A DNA stretch of 64,000 nt, taken from the NCBI GenBank assembly GCA_023238725.1, contig CM041552.1, forward strand, positions 15,725,147 through 15,789,146, in the 5' to 3' direction. The translations under genes were made by a program, and so were the position numbers. Position 1 is the first letter of the stretch, and each line of letters starts with the position of its first letter. Of the stretch, positions 49,835 to 63,457 are shown in pieces. Below the pieces are notes generated by a model that saw only the letters and a program-made list of their open reading frames with translations, was not told where the DNA came from and searched no databases. Origin of the DNA: Scortum barcoo. Lineage: Eukaryota; Chordata; Actinopteri; Centrarchiformes; Terapontidae.

Positions 49835-50000
49835 TTAGACTTAGACTTAGACAGACTTTATTGTCATTCAGGTATACAATATATACAGAATGAAATTTCG
49901 TTGCATTTTACTCGCAGCAGTATAAAAAATATAGCATGTAGGCAGTGAAATGAGGAAACAGGCAATAGAAATTATTAAATAAAGACTATAAACAGTAATT
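49835..50000 (-). mobile_element. LINE 3' end with hexamer tail, antisense
   Basis: On the + strand it begins with three TTAGAC units (49835-49852), then AGACTTTATTGTCATTC and GAATGAAATTTCGTTGCA. Reverse-complemented, this is a 3' end of the form TGCAACGAAATTTC...GAATGACAATAAAGTCT plus a short tandem tail, a pattern I know from fish L2/CR1-type LINEs. No reverse transcriptase frame remains. The body to the right is lost or unrecognisable. Confidence 0.65.
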
Positions 50001-50768
50001 TGATTTATTTAATGTCAGCAGCTGTCTGTAATTTCTCTTGGCGCATTAGTGATGTGGTTTTCTCTGGGTGCTGCAGATTTTCTTCACTCTCTAAAATAAC
50101 TTAAGCAAGCAGGAGGATTCAAATAACACATTTGGAAATGTATCAGTTTGTCTAAAGGGTGATTTTCCTGCCTGTTGCCCAATGCATGCTAGGATGGGTT
50201 TGTTATCCCCACCATTTCTCTTACTCCATAAGAATGAAAGGAACATAGATAAAAGAATAAAATGTTTCATTAGGCTAATTCAGTTATTTTTTGCCTGGCT
50301 CATCAGTTAGCTGGTAACCAGCCTCTGCAGTCTACTTTGATGAATGGTCGGAGGATGTTGTGGTAATGCTGCATAAAAGGTGCTTAACTCAATCAGTGCA
50401 ACAAACACAATACATGGCCCTTATCACAACAACTTTACTTAAACACCTACTTTCTTTACAACCCATGGAAGCGCTTTACAATGTCTGCCACACATACAGG
50501 TGCTTTTTCTTCACACAGTTATTCTCACTTTGTGACATGCTTACTTTGCTCCTGTTGAAATATTTAAATACTGACTTTGGCTCTGCTGCACTTTTTTTTT
50601 TTTAGTCAGCTCCATCAGTCTTTGAAAATGAAAACTTCTGAAAGTTGTCTGTGCCGGATTTCAGTGTAGCCGCTGTGGAGAATTTCAAAATCGTGTTTGA
50701 AGGGTGCATGTGTACGGCCCACATGGAGTATGTTGTTGAAAGGTGTACTGTAGAAACCAAAAATCTGT

Positions 50769-50787
50769 AAAAAAAAAAAAAAAAAAA
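50769..50787 (+). repeat. Poly-A run (19 A)
   Basis: A19 followed by GACTTTTGATG. It lies between two LINE-like segments. Confidence 0.85.
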
Positions 50788-50877
50788 GACTTTTGATGTA
50801 AGTTGTACTCTAGCTTTGTCTGATCCAAGTCATATTCAGAATTTTATCAGGGTTTTCTCTCCAGAGAAATGTATTTA

Positions 50878-51230
50878 GCAACTTCATCCCTCCGGCCATA
50901 AGACTTTTGAACTCTGTCCAATGCACCACCACTTTTTAATAACACCTTTACTTCTATTGTATATATTTTTCTATTGTATATATTTTATTGTATATATCTG
51001 TTGTATAATACTTTAGTTTATATTTATACTTTATATTTTATTTGTATAACTTATATTTTAAGATCTTTATTTTATTACTCTAGTTTATTATTTATCTATT
51101 TTTATTTTCTATTTTTTTTATTTCTTAATCTATTTTTTCTTGTTGAGTGTCTCTATTCTTGTTAATATTTTTTTTAGCATTGTTTGGGGTGGGGAGCCTG
51201 GGATTGAAGAATTTCATTACCGATGATTGC
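50878..51230 (+). mobile_element. LINE 3' terminal region with AT-rich UTR, + orientation
   Basis: Opens with CTTCATCCCTCCGGCCATAAGACTTTTGAACTC, shown here split as CATCCCTCCGGCC and ATAAGACTTTTGAACTC. That resembles the end of a LINE ORF2 encoding Pro-Pro-Ala-Ile-Arg-Leu-like residues. It continues into a very AT-rich part with repeats of ATTGTATATATTTT (about 50955-51000) and finishes with GAAGAATTTCATTACC, a tail form common in fish LINEs. It is truncated at the 5' side. Confidence 0.5.
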
Positions 51231-53467
51231 TGATATAAATTGTTAGACAGTTTGGACTTCTGTTGAGCCTCAGCCAAGTTCTTTTAACTTTGGAGGAGAT
51301 GGACAGGAGATAATCATAGTGGTTTTTGACAGTAATGGGCCAGCTTCCATTTATTGTTAATAGAGAATAGCACAGAAACACAGAAAAAGGCAAGAGCTTT
51401 GAAAAAGATTTGCTGTCTAACGCAATCCTCTGCAAGTTTTTCAGGAGAGAATGAAAAAGCTGCAACAAATAACAGCTCTTTCGGACGTTTTGGGGATGTG
51501 GAAGTGTTATTTCGATTTCTGCTTGGAAGTAGCTCCTGAATATGCATGAGGTTAAAAGCTAAAGTGAGTAATTAATTTGTTTGATTGTTCGGTGCTAAAG
51601 CTTCAGTCTGCAAGTCTTGCAAGTGGTGCCACCAGTAAAGTGGTACGAAAGAAGAGAAAATGAAAACAGTGAAGGTTTCACAAGCCGCCACAGTATAGTT
51701 AGAGGACGGCTTTATCGAAATGGTCCTATCAAAGATAAACAATCCCGTCAGCCAATCAGAGCAGAGATTAGACTCGGTGGAGGGACTTGATTGAGATGTT
51801 ACCGCCTGTGGCTGAAGTCATCTCAAGCCAGCACGTGTGTGTGTGTATACCCAGTGCAGGCCATCATTTCTTATCTGCCATTACCACTTTCTATCTTTAT
51901 ATAAAAAGTACTGTATCAGTGGCCCGCCATCCATATATCAATCTCAACGCTTCGCTGGATTTCCGACCATGAAGAGGCCGTTTAATTCCTGAGATCTTTG
52001 AAGAGGAGTCCCTAATTTTAGGAATAAAATATATCTTATTCATGTAATTTGCTTAAATAAGTTGTTAAATTGTGTTTGAACTTTTTTTTCCTTTGAAGGT
52101 CGGACTCATGTTTTTCTTTTTTTCTGCTACAGTGCATGCATATTATCGAGAAGCATAGGCTTCACTCAAGTGAAAAATGGGCTTAACTGTTGCTGGAGGG
52201 CGCACTTAAAGTTCACAAAGAGGAAAACTTGAGTCAAATTTTGAAATGGTCTCTGCTACTTGTCTGTGACTTGTTTCTGCATTTCTTATCAGTGTTATCG
52301 CCATGTGAGAGAGGCGCTGAGTCTGGAGCGGTGTTGACAAAAATGTAAAGTTATGTAAATAAATAACAAATAAATAGACAAAGAGAAATCAATGGCTGTA
52401 GATTTTGTCAGTCATAGTGACAAAACATGTGTCCCCAGAGAGAGTTACTGAATGTTTTACACTGTAAGATTTCCCAAAAACTTTGCCACCAGCAGACAAA
52501 CCTGTTCCCTCCAACAAGCATTCAGATGAAACTGCACTGGGCTAAGTGAGAAGTGTTTGCAGAAGATATGTTTACATTTTTAACATTATCTATAAGATCT
52601 TTGTCATGAGATATCGTGCTGTAAATAAGGATTAAAAAATAAGCCTCCCTGTGAGAATGCTTCCGCTAAGCCCCATTAAAAATCTCTTAAAGTTGCAATT
52701 TGTAAATTGTGCACTGAACAGACGCTCAGTAGACAGGGGTTCCTCGCCCACTCCCACTCGAACAAGCTGCTATGTGTCAGCAAAGCAGAGGAGCTAACCC
52801 AACGGGAAAGGATTTACAGAAGACCTGAATTTTCTAATGCTAACTTACTAATCCGACTATTCCCAAAGCAAAGACAAAGTTCCTGAATGTTGATCTCTCT
52901 GTTGTGGTATATACATACTGAAAGATGAGTGTAAACAAACCCTCTCTCTCCATTGTACTTCACTGAAAATCAATAATTTTCTATATGTGTATTTCTAAAT
53001 ACTGTATTCAAATTTGAAAGCCAAGTCCATTTTAGTCACTATTTGTTTTACTCGCTCACATATTGACTTCTCCAGGATTTCTTGTTCTATCGTATTGTAG
53101 CATCTTACTAAGTACACTACAGTGATATTTGCTGTGCAAATACACATCTTAGACACACACACACACAGCATATCAATCCATGCTGTCTCACTAAAGGACA
53201 CACTCTCTAATCATCAGCACTCCCTCATTAACTGCTGCCTTTAAGTTCAAGCTGAATGTGGCCACTTCAACCCAGGCGGGTGACACTGCAGGGAGAATTT
53301 AGCGATAATTTAGTAATAAGAATAATTTCCCTTTTGGACTAGTGAACCCCATTTCCATCCCAAACTTACTGTTAAAATGTACAAATTACATGGTTCTCTA
53401 TTTAGTGTGCACTGTAGAGTAATATGAACTCTTTAATTTGAGCGCTGTGTGTCATGGACAACTGCAT

Positions 53468-53740
53468 TTACCAAGCCGCATGAATAATTTCTTTGATAAG
53501 CAGCACTCCCCCATTATTTCCATCAGCAATGTCATTTACAAATGGTAGATTTTCTGGGCCGTCACTCTCTGCTCCATGCCCAAACGTGGATGCTGACAAT
53601 CCACAAACAACCTCTAACTCTAAAATGTCCACTCCAATAGTCCTCCCTGGGCGCAGCTGATTGGCTCCTGGATTAGAGGCAGGAAACTCGTCTTCAGATA
53701 AACTTGTCATTAATATTGGTACCAAATTGAATAAAACTGA
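53468..53740 (-). other. 85-codon open frame in unusually complex sequence; conserved element or orphan exon
   Basis: The minus-strand frame from 53725 to 53468 has a balanced, protein-like composition (many Gly, Asp, Glu, Leu, Val) rather than the low-complexity bias of other open frames here. I do not recognise it. The stop is TAA within CTTGGTAAATG, itself donor-like. The sequence includes an AGCCAATCAGC CCAAT-type motif (+ strand GCTGATTGGCT). Either a conserved non-coding element open by chance or a small unknown exon would fit. Confidence 0.2.
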
Positions 53741-55239
53741 CTTAACTTATGGGACTTGTCTTTAAAAATTCAATGATGTAGCAGTGATGTGAAAGGTTTT
53801 AATGGGTATTTTAATCTTTTTCATTTACGGTGCCATCAATACTACTGAAGTAATCACTATTACTATTAAAAAATCCATCAGTGTTCCTGCAGTGTGCTGT
53901 GAGTGTGAAGTCTTTAAAGTTAATGTCATGTTAAGTCCCAATTTAACTGACTTACAAGCATCTGTCTGACACGTCTGTGGATGTGGATTCTTATTGCTCC
54001 TAGTCAAGCTTTAGGGCATCTTCTGCATTGTTTTCCAATCTCCTTGCAAGTCAGTCACTGTCTTGATTTTGGAAAAAATTTTTCTGGAAATATGATCTGT
54101 CATTTGTCATAATTGTGCTTAACATATTATGCTCAGTAGTTCACATTAGCACAGGATTTGTGTTTTGACATCAGAGAGACATCAGCCACATCAGTGACAT
54201 TTTCCACCTGCTCCGGTCTGAGCATCTGCTGCTGTCTGGGTCAGCTCCCTTTCTGGTGGCACTAGCAGCTTGTATTTTTTTTGTGTGTGTGTTTTGTCTG
54301 TCTTTTGTGTCATTTGATCTATTTTTAATTCACATTTAAAGTTAATTTACAATGAAACCATGACAAGCTAGCACATTTTTGTATATATAGAAAAAAATCA
54401 TCTTGATTTTTGATACCTTGCACATTATTTTACCCAGTATATGAACAGGATTATTGGCAAACGAGATCCAGTGGCTTCTCTCCAACTGAATGAGATGAAT
54501 GAAAGGATTAGGCAGTGTGGCTTATTTAGCGATACTTTAGGACACATTCAGACTGACTTTGGCCCTGCAGGAAAAACACAGCAAGCGGGGCGCCAACGCA
54601 GAGTTTGTCTGCAAAAAAAAGTTGAACTCAAGTTATGCTGCAACACAGCGTGGCATCATTCAGCATGATGCTGCACTGAAATCCATGTAAGCTCATAAAC
54701 CTGGAGGATATCATAAACACTGAAAGATAAAATAGCCCTCTAAATGAAAAAACATGTATAGGAATACTCATCTTATAGTTACTGCTTGCTTTTGTTTTGC
54801 TTGTGTTACAACTGGTCTCTGGTCATCGTATAAAAAGATGGCTAAAGGTTTAGCAGCATATATTTTTACTCAAGTGATGTCAAGATCAAAATGAAAAAAC
54901 ATGGTTTGCTTGCCCTCATGAATAATCTCTGTGCTGCAGTAAATTCCACGATCAATAGATTGTGAAGTCTACTGTATTTGATCCTGAATGAGTGTCGATT
55001 ATGTCATATTTACAATGACAGTGAGTTTGCCCAACAACACCTGCATGTATGAAAAAAATAAAAAAACATGAATCGTAAGAACAGAACTCAGATATTCTAA
55101 AGAATTCGCCAAATGGCAACATGTAGTAAATAATAAATAATGAGTGAGTAAATAATTTGTTTTGTGCCAGACACAGAACCTGGTGTATCCCCAATAATGT
55201 CTCTGAAAAGCAGAGGCACAGAGGTTGTAAAAAAGTAAA

Positions 55240-55475
55240 GGAAACCCAGAACAAAGACTCTCTGAAAGGCAAAAAGAGAAACAGACTAGAGACGGGAAGA
55301 GAGGAACTTAATGAAAAAAAAAACAGAGATATAGAGAACCCATTTCTGTTATTTGAGAAAGGTGGGGACCAAGAACAAGTGGAGGGTTAAGTGGTTATCA
55401 GAGAGCTGGAAAAAGAATAGAGATAGAGAGGAGAAGAATACAGGTGCAAGAAATCGCAGAGAGAAACGCAAGTTG
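55240..55475 (+). repeat. Purine-rich tract
   Basis: About 235 bases rich in A and G. The 77-codon + strand open frame rich in Lys and Glu across it is an artefact of this bias. Confidence 0.6.
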
Positions 55476-56472
55476 TTGAGTCTACCTTGACCCGGATTGA
55501 ATGGAGGAATATAGAACATGAAGTTCTCACTGATGAACAATGAGTTGCCTTGGTGATTAAATAACTCTCCTCGTACAGAGATCTAAGGCTTTACAAACGA
55601 ATGAAAGATGTGTGCGAGCATGTCAGGAAAATTAACTGACTGACTGAGACTACGTGGAACAATATAATATGCTCGCGCCCCAACGCCACAAACCTTACAA
55701 AGTCAGAGCGAGAAACCACTGCTTTGAAAACACAAACACACCTGTGACAAAAGAGGTATGCGTTAAATGTGAAGGTAAGGGGAATAAGGATTGAGAATAT
55801 GGTGAAATGTTCTGCTCCGACAACAAAAGCATTTAGTTAGAGATACTTGCGTTTCAAGGAGAAGATAGGCATGTTAAGTAAATCTTTGGTATGAAGAGAT
55901 TTCAGCAGATGTTTCTACTTTTCTTACTTATATAGGAGGTTATAAAAAAAGGATGAAATGATTTATGTAACAACTTGACACAAGGAGTGCTGAGTGATGA
56001 GATACTGGCAACTCTCTGATCAAAAATCAGCCCAGAAATGTTGATTTCGTGTTGTCTAACGACTTCCTATATCTGGATGACGATAAGAAAGCATCAGTAA
56101 AAAACTGTTAGTGGTGCACGTCTAGTGGCTTTAATGTTAACAAACTAACCCTGAGGAAAAGTTATTTCCTCTGTTGTGTCACAGCACCATGCAGTTGTTA
56201 GTGTAGTTTCTTACAATATTGGTTACTTTTACCTTTTTAAAAACGTTTTAAAATCTCAAATGGTAAGGAGCGGCTTCAGGTTTTATGAAAAGATGTGCAA
56301 AACGAAAATATTTTTTGACACATTGCAATGAAATAGGCCAAAAAGGAAAGAAATTATGAAAAAAAAATACTAAAAAAACTCACACAAAACAAACCCAACA
56401 GCACATTAATATATAAAAGTAGAAATATTGATCAAGATACACATATCCATCCCAACTCTTCTCTTTATTGCA

Positions 56473-56752
56473 AAATCAGCCAGACAGCAGCTCCTCTTCC
56501 TACACAGGCTGTGGAGGCTCAACATGGACCTCCAGGATACCATGCAAGCTTCTACAGGTGCACCACAGAGAGCATCCCGCCTGGTTTCATCACCACCTGG
56601 TACGGCAGCTGCACCGCCCTCAACCGTAAGGCTGAGGCTCTACAGAGGGTGGTGAAAGCTGCTCAGCACACCACCAGGAGCATCCATCTATAGAGGACCG
56701 CTACATACAGCGGTGATGATATACATGATAATAAAATCTTGAATCTTGAATC
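56473..56752 (+). mobile_element. 5'-truncated L2-like LINE: end of ORF2 plus 3' tail (broken)
   Basis: The C-terminal end of a LINE reverse transcriptase polyprotein, split by a frameshift near 56535-56555. The first frame reads SARQQLLFLHRLWRLNMDLQ. The next frame continues FYRCTTESIPPGFITTWYG and ALQRVVKAAQHTTRS, the well-known block following the RT domain in L2-type LINEs. It ends in AATAAA (56730-56735) and two TTGAATC tail units (56739-56752). Only about 280 bases remain, so it is dead. This is the clearest transposon in the window. Confidence 0.85.
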
Positions 56753-58094
56753 CTCCTTATTGGTTGGCATAGCAACACCTCATCTGGTATTCTTTGTAAA
56801 ATCAGCAGAAGAGATTAATGAATAAATTAATTAATAAAAAAATATTGTTTTAAACAATCCGTGTTGAATAGTTTATCAAAGCTGTAAGGCCTCTAAGTGC
56901 AGGAACATGAATATTTCAAGTTCCAAGTAAGAGACTCTAGAAGACGATAATTTGGCAACTTATTAAATCCTAAATCATACCATATTCACAACTTCAAGCA
57001 TATTGTTTTACTCAAAAAGGTAATGAAACTGTTTTAATCAAGAGGCCAATTCAGGTCTGTTAGCACTGAAAGCTTTCATTGAATTGCCCTTGTAAACATC
57101 TTTACTTGAGAAACACTTTAGAAAATAATTTTGTACAAATCATATGATTGGATTTGAGCATTTTCCCATTATAATAAGACATTTTATTCAAACTAACATT
57201 ATTAGACATCTTCACGCCTTAGCTGCAAACTTGCACCTCCCACCCACCTCTTCCTGCATTTAAAAATAAATTTGTCTCACTACTACATACAGCAGGAAGG
57301 GAGTTTCTTCTTGGAAAGAAAGCAAAGGAAAATGCCTTATGATAAAAAAATTAATATATTTTAAGTCAATTTAGCTGTATATCATGTTACAGGATGTGAC
57401 ACAAATGCTAAATATATCAACAATAAGTCAGTAAGTGGAAAGAGAAAATGTTATTATTGAAGAATTTCTCTGCGGTGTTCATTGCACTGTGCTCTTGAGA
57501 AGTATTGATCATCTCATTAGGTTGTCACGTTTCAGTAAAACGACTCAGTGGAGCACCTGCAGTACGTGGCTAGTCACAACGTCTCCACTTCTGATGTCAA
57601 AGGGAGCGAGATCGTTTTACTGGTCGCTCACAATCCCAGGATTAGAGAATGGCGCTGCATCCTGCTCAACTATCTTTTGATGGAGGTCACACAGGAGGCA
57701 GTCTGCGTGTGAGAGCCCTCGTTGCTGATGGTTTCTGATGGTGGTATGGTCCAGGGTATTTTCAGGTATACAACTCATGCCTACCTATTTTTCAGTCTGC
57801 ATTTCGTGTGTCTACCTCTTAATCCCCGCTGATGGGTATCATTCAGTAGTGACCTATCATTTGAGGTAAACCAAGGGAGGCAAAGTTATAGCCCGCCCTT
57901 CTCTGCACTCGTTGCCTTCAGGGGTTGAGTTGGTTAGATTTAGGCATTGAAGAGTGGTTGGTTAGAGTAGTAGGCTTTGAACATGTGTTAAAAATTGCCA
58001 AATTCATTTTTTTAAATAATGTTTTATTATGAATGTTTTTTTTAACAACAACAATAAACTATTCATCTTGAATATATCTTATGTCCATCCATGT

Positions 58095-58390
58095 GATGGA
58101 CTAAGGAATAAGGAATAGTTCACTCAAAATGCATAATTATGTACCTGTGTCACCCTGTAGCTCATGGAATTATCCAAATACTACTGGACCATTTTTGGGT
58201 GATCTAAATATGCAAGAGTAGTCTTACATGTTGCTTTTTTATAACACAGGGTGTTTATCCTTTGCTGATTGGGCAAATTTGAAGAAATTATTAAAATTAA
58301 GAGTATACCCACTTCTCCAGGCAACACTACACCACTGAGTTACACAAATAACTCCTGGAGGCTCTTTAGCCGAGCTTCATTGTTGCCAAA
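58095..58390. mobile_element. Possible dispersed repeat fragment
   Basis: Phrases such as GGAATAGTTCACTCAAAATG and TAGCTCATGGAATTATCC recall a frequent fish non-autonomous element with an AGTTCACTCAAA-type end. No terminal repeats could be paired. Confidence 0.2.
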
Positions 58391-59089
58391 TTTACCTTTA
58401 GTTTAATAGTAGTGCATTAATTTAGAGCTGCAAACAAACAGGTGTCTGGCAGGTGTCTGGTTCTGCTGTCCGGTCACTAATGCAAGCCCACACCTTCTAA
58501 CCAGTCACAATTAAGCAGTTGCCATGATATAAATTCTCTTAAATGCTTTATGCCCCCACCGACAGATTGGGTCGACTTCACGATCGACCCATGCTGCGTA
58601 AACGCCGCCGTGTCGGTTCATTATGCAGCCACTGTTGTGTCAAAGAGCAACATGATCTTTTCTGCATAACAGTTGAAACGAAAGATGAAAGCGGGAATGA
58701 AAAGCTGGAGGAGGGGTGGTGGAAAAGGAGGAGGAGAACGGGGTGAAGGCGAAGGGCAGGGAGGATGGTAATCAGATGTCAGCGCTGCCTTATCCGCCTG
58801 CACAGCTATGCTCAAACACACACACACACAGCTGGGTTGTAGTGATGGAGCACATGCCTCAGAATTTGTGCCCTTTTCTTCACCTTTTCTCTCTCTCATA
58901 TCTATCTCCTACTTTTATCAGCGTTTCTAAGTATATCCCCCCGTTATGTTTGAGCTCTTTGTCTGTAGATCTTCATCCGTATCTGTCTCTGTGTATCTCT
59001 CTCCTTTGCCCTCACATATCTGAGTCTGCCTCGCTGTCCCAAAGGGTGTGTCCTATTAACTGTAAGTTAAGGACAAGCTGTAGTGGGAG

Positions 59090-59330
59090 GAAATGAATCT
59101 CTTCTCCTCCCATCTTTCCTCCTTTGGGCTTCATATCAGCTTTACTTCCCACCCCATCCCGTCCGCTTCCTCTCCCCTTGGACTCTCTACTCTTCTGCTT
59201 CTTCTCCATCCCTCATTCCTTTCCTCAATCCCTCCGCCCTGATACCAGTTTCATCATCCCTCTCCTCTTATTCCCTTGCCCTCTCATTGCTCACTTGCCT
59301 CATCTTCTGCATGTCTTTTTACCAATAAAC
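59090..59330 (+). repeat. Pyrimidine-rich tract
   Basis: About 240 C/T-rich bases. The two 81-codon + strand open frames (Ser/Leu/Phe/Pro) are due to this bias. Confidence 0.65.
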
Positions 59331-59337
59331 CAGTTGT

Positions 59338-59367
59338 TGTGTGCGTGTGTGTGCGTGTGTGTGTGTT
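59338..59367 (+). repeat. GT microsatellite with GC interruptions
   Basis: GTGTGCGTGTGTGTGCGTGT pattern, about 30 bases. Confidence 0.85.
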
Positions 59368-61735
59368 AGACAGCGCGGTGTGTTTTCTTTGATAGTCTTC
59401 TGGCTGGCCTGCATCCCAGTTCTTCCCTCACATGGCTGAGCACAGACATTAAGGAAGAAGATAAAAAAATAAAGTCTTCCTTTTCCTCTTCTCTGGCTCA
59501 CTATCCATCGTGTGTTCCTCTTCGCCTCTCCTTCCCCTCTTCCCTGCCATCTGCAGGTGGCGTCAAGGAAGGAATACAGGAAAAAAAAAAGAGAGAAAAG
59601 CTACACATTTAAAAAAAGGGAAGAGGAGCAAACATTAAAGAGAGCCAAAAGAGTGATGAGGGTGTTTAAATTGGGAGCAGGAAGAAAGAAAACCATAAAT
59701 GTAGACATGCTCTGATGTCCATTGTTTGTCCATGAATCTCTAAAATGACGAGTGTTTAAATATAGGCAGCAGGACACATATGAGCAACAGCAGAGATATT
59801 TATGGGAAAGACCACAGGTTGAAACAAACCTGAATTATCCTTCGATATCTAGATGACAGGTAAGAGATAAGAGGCAGAGGTGGGAGTCACCATGTGGAAT
59901 ATTGATTTTGTGCATGTGTGCCTACCAGAAAGCGTGTGTATAGAGTTTGCTGAAATAACACCTCAGGAAGCGTATGCGATGATATCAGGGATGCTGTGAC
60001 ATACACAGTCAGTGATGTGAAGAGAGATCCAGTGAGTGATTTTACACGTGAGGCTGAACTCAAGCAGGGATGCAGTTCAGCTGCCAGGGAGATGGATACA
60101 AACTAAAGCATGGCAGATCTCACACGCATGCACTCACACACATATATAGCCGCATATGAGTGGGTGCAGACATGCATCACATAGTGTAGACAATGACAGT
60201 GTGCACATTCTTGCGTTACAGAAATCTTGTCTTTCCTTCAAGGTATCTAAAGATACAAAGCGTCTGACACTCAGAAACTGCTGTTACTTCCATGCTGAGT
60301 AAAAGTTATACAAAGCATATCCCACAAATTATTCAGATGCATTGTACCATTGTACCGTTGACTAAAATTGCAATATGCCTGTGTCACCCCACATATCTTT
60401 CCTATTGTCAAATCGTCATGGAAGCTGTTTATTTTATGTGTTTAACCCTGAACCTTCTGCCAAATAAAAGAAAAATAGAAATTAAATTTCAATTTGCATA
60501 TATGAGTTTTAATTTGTATTTTCTTTTTGGTTATTTGGTATTTTCTGGCATTTGTATACATTGTATACATCAGGTTTTTCAGGAAAAAAATTTAGAGGTC
60601 TCAAAAACTCATGTATCAAATATGCTACACTTGGCGTTACAGCGTTAAATACATGACAGATCGGATTTTTAATAAGACTCTTAAAAATAATCCCACTCAA
60701 TCAACACCTACTTGAAGTGTGCACCCTCTGCCTTTATTTTCTTATTTTGCTGTGTTCAGGAGTTTTCTGGGTGTCAACCTTTGGCATGTAGTGGTATGTA
60801 GCGTTCAGCCAGAAACAGCATGCAGGGTGTTAGGGCGGGACTAAAAAAACGTAGCAACTAGTTGCCAAATCATAGTCACATGGGACCATCAGAAGCATGT
60901 GAACGTTGAGTCGCGAAGGAGGGCCAACTATGAATGTTGTGTTTTCAAAAAGTGACAGACCAATCCAACTTATTACACCTTTAAATATCTATTTTATTTT
61001 CAAGTATCATCTTCATCTGTTCTTTATTGTTGCTGTTCTTTTTCATTAAAAAATGTTTCAAGTATTTAAACTTTTTGTTAAATCCCTCATGAAGCACATT
61101 TTATCGTTTTTTTTTTGTGTGAAATGTGCAATCTAAATACTTTTTTTTTCATAATAAGTGTATTTAAAGCAGAAGGACAAATGCTGAAATGAACTAAATC
61201 AGGTATGTAGTTTGTCATGTTTTTCTATGCCAGCCATTGCTTTATGAAACGCTCACTTAGTTAAAGGTCAAACTCTTTCAAAGACTTTTCTAAAGCTGGA
61301 CTTTCGAGACGGAGAGAACCAGAAAGAGGAGGAGGAGGGAGAGATCGAGGCTGAATGAAAAATGCAGAGCAAGTGGTGCAGCTGTTCCCTCTCTCCAGCT
61401 CTCGCCAGCTGGGTAGTTTGCTGGAGTTCTGCCTTCGCTGGATGCTCATGACACAGATAGGATCATCCTATCATTGCACTCATTAGGAATTCAGAGACAG
61501 CGATATCACAAAAACTAGAAGATTAGCTAAGCCTTAATTTCTTAATAGAGCTGGGCAGTTAGCTGGCAGTTTGCCACTTCAATAAGACTCAGCTTTTGCA
61601 TATTATCACCACATCACTGAACTCACTTAGGATATAACAAAGGCTTACATTAGTGGAGCCTCTTAATTTCAGATGCAGCCTAATAGTTTGATGGCAGTCA
61701 GCCACTGTGAAAATGCTCTTAAACAGGCACAAATG

Positions 61736-61750
61736 TTTTTTTTTTTTTTT
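61736..61750 (+). repeat. Poly-T run (15 T)
   Basis: T15 followed by CTTCATCATC. Confidence 0.8.
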
Positions 61751-63457
61751 CTTCATCATCAGGACACATCTTATCTACCCATGGCTATCTAATGGCTAAC
61801 TAAACAGGGAGCTATGGCAATATAATTTTTTTTCCAAGAGACAGGTATGGAGAGATCCCTTCTGTACCAAAAAAGGTAAAACAGACACAAGGAAAACCTT
61901 ACAAGGCCACATAGAGGATAGAAAATTGTGTGGGTGAGTCATAATAACCCCCTTTCTTTTGTGTCACGTCCTCCATCACCACTGTTCAAAGGTGCATGCT
62001 GTTGGGCCATGGCACAAAATGGGGCTGTCAGGGTTTGATAGTGCTGCTGATCATACCAATGAATCAAAAACGGTTTCTGTTCTCAAGCTAGTGCAGAAAA
62101 TACAATAAATATTATTCACTGTCTTGATACATTACATCTTCACTAGACATTTCTACTGCATAGGTACCAACATTTGTTGGATCTCTGATTAACTGTAGCT
62201 CACTCATTCTTTTTGGAGGAAATAACTTCATTTTTATTGATTACTGTATTTTCTGTTATTATACTGTGCCTCCTGGATGCATTGATTTGAAAACAAAGTG
62301 TAATTACTTTGGCTGTGGAAAATACAGTTTAAATTAGAAACATTTATCTTGGGGTAGAAAACGAGTATAGAGTGTTCATATGACAAAATTTTACACTTTA
62401 AAACAAAATATGTATATTCATCATTTTAACACAAGGTGGTGTGTTAGTCGGAATTGCACATGTCAGCAAAGCCTGTTTTATATCACCCAGGCAACATGGC
62501 CTGCTTCTGAAACTATTGAAATCCACCGACTTACACATTTATGAATGCTAAGTTGTTTAAATCCTGACAGGCAATAGCACATGAACCTATAAAAATGGCA
62601 TAAGAAACAGGCAATATCCAATTATAAGTTAGCCTGTTACAACAAGTAATAAACATGCTAGTGAAGCTGTCTAAGCTGTCACCTTTCCCCAGCAACAGGC
62701 TCAAACCCAACTTTTAAATGTCCTCCCGGGTTTGAACAATAACTCGACAGTCTAAAAGGCATTGTACAAAATTAATAAAACCTGAAAACCTGAAACATGA
62801 AGCCTGGGAGAGCAATGACCGTTTCCCAAACAATTTTTTTCTTTCTTTTAACAAGTCCATTTCTGTAAATGTGGGAGCATGATAAGTGCTGGTTTCAAGA
62901 GCATACATCTATTAATTCCTAACGTTTCTGTTGACTACAGTGAAACTGCACTGAGGACAGTTCGATGCCAGCGCTGCACTTGGTAATCAGCTGTCAAGTG
63001 CATACTTGCTTGAGCCAAGTGACCCCACGACACTGCCTGCTGCGTTTTTCTGTCGCTCTCTTAATACAACCTCCATCTGGTCCAAATGATCTCTTCTGTG
63101 CAAATTGTTATAATTTAGTGACTGATATGCCTCTGATTAGAAGTCGGGCAGCTGTTTTGGTGCTGCTAAAATGCATTCCCACTGTGTCTCAGTGATTTCA
63201 AATAAGTGCCACAAACTCACTAAACTGAGTGAGCGAACCCAAAACCATCCGCTCCCATGTTTACTGTCACTTTTCACTGTGAAACACGCACCGAGATAAA
63301 CGTAGCAAAGTCTGGTCCCAGTTGTGGCTGATTAAAGTGCCGCAGAGTTGGACCAGAATGAGCAGAATACCAAAGTGAACTGAGGAGGGCTTTGATTGAC
63401 AGGCAGCTTGTTACCACTCCAATTAGAGAGTGTTTACTGCCTCCTGCTGCGCCCGCG

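Noticed and set aside
58569..58590. 7-bp inverted repeat GGGTCGA...TCGACCC
   Set aside because: Short enough to be chance and without associated features.
59545..59715. Acceptor-like CTTCCCTGCCATCTGCAG followed by a Lys/Arg-rich open frame
   Set aside because: The frame is a low-complexity purine-biased stretch; the acceptor likeness comes from the pyrimidine-rich tract.
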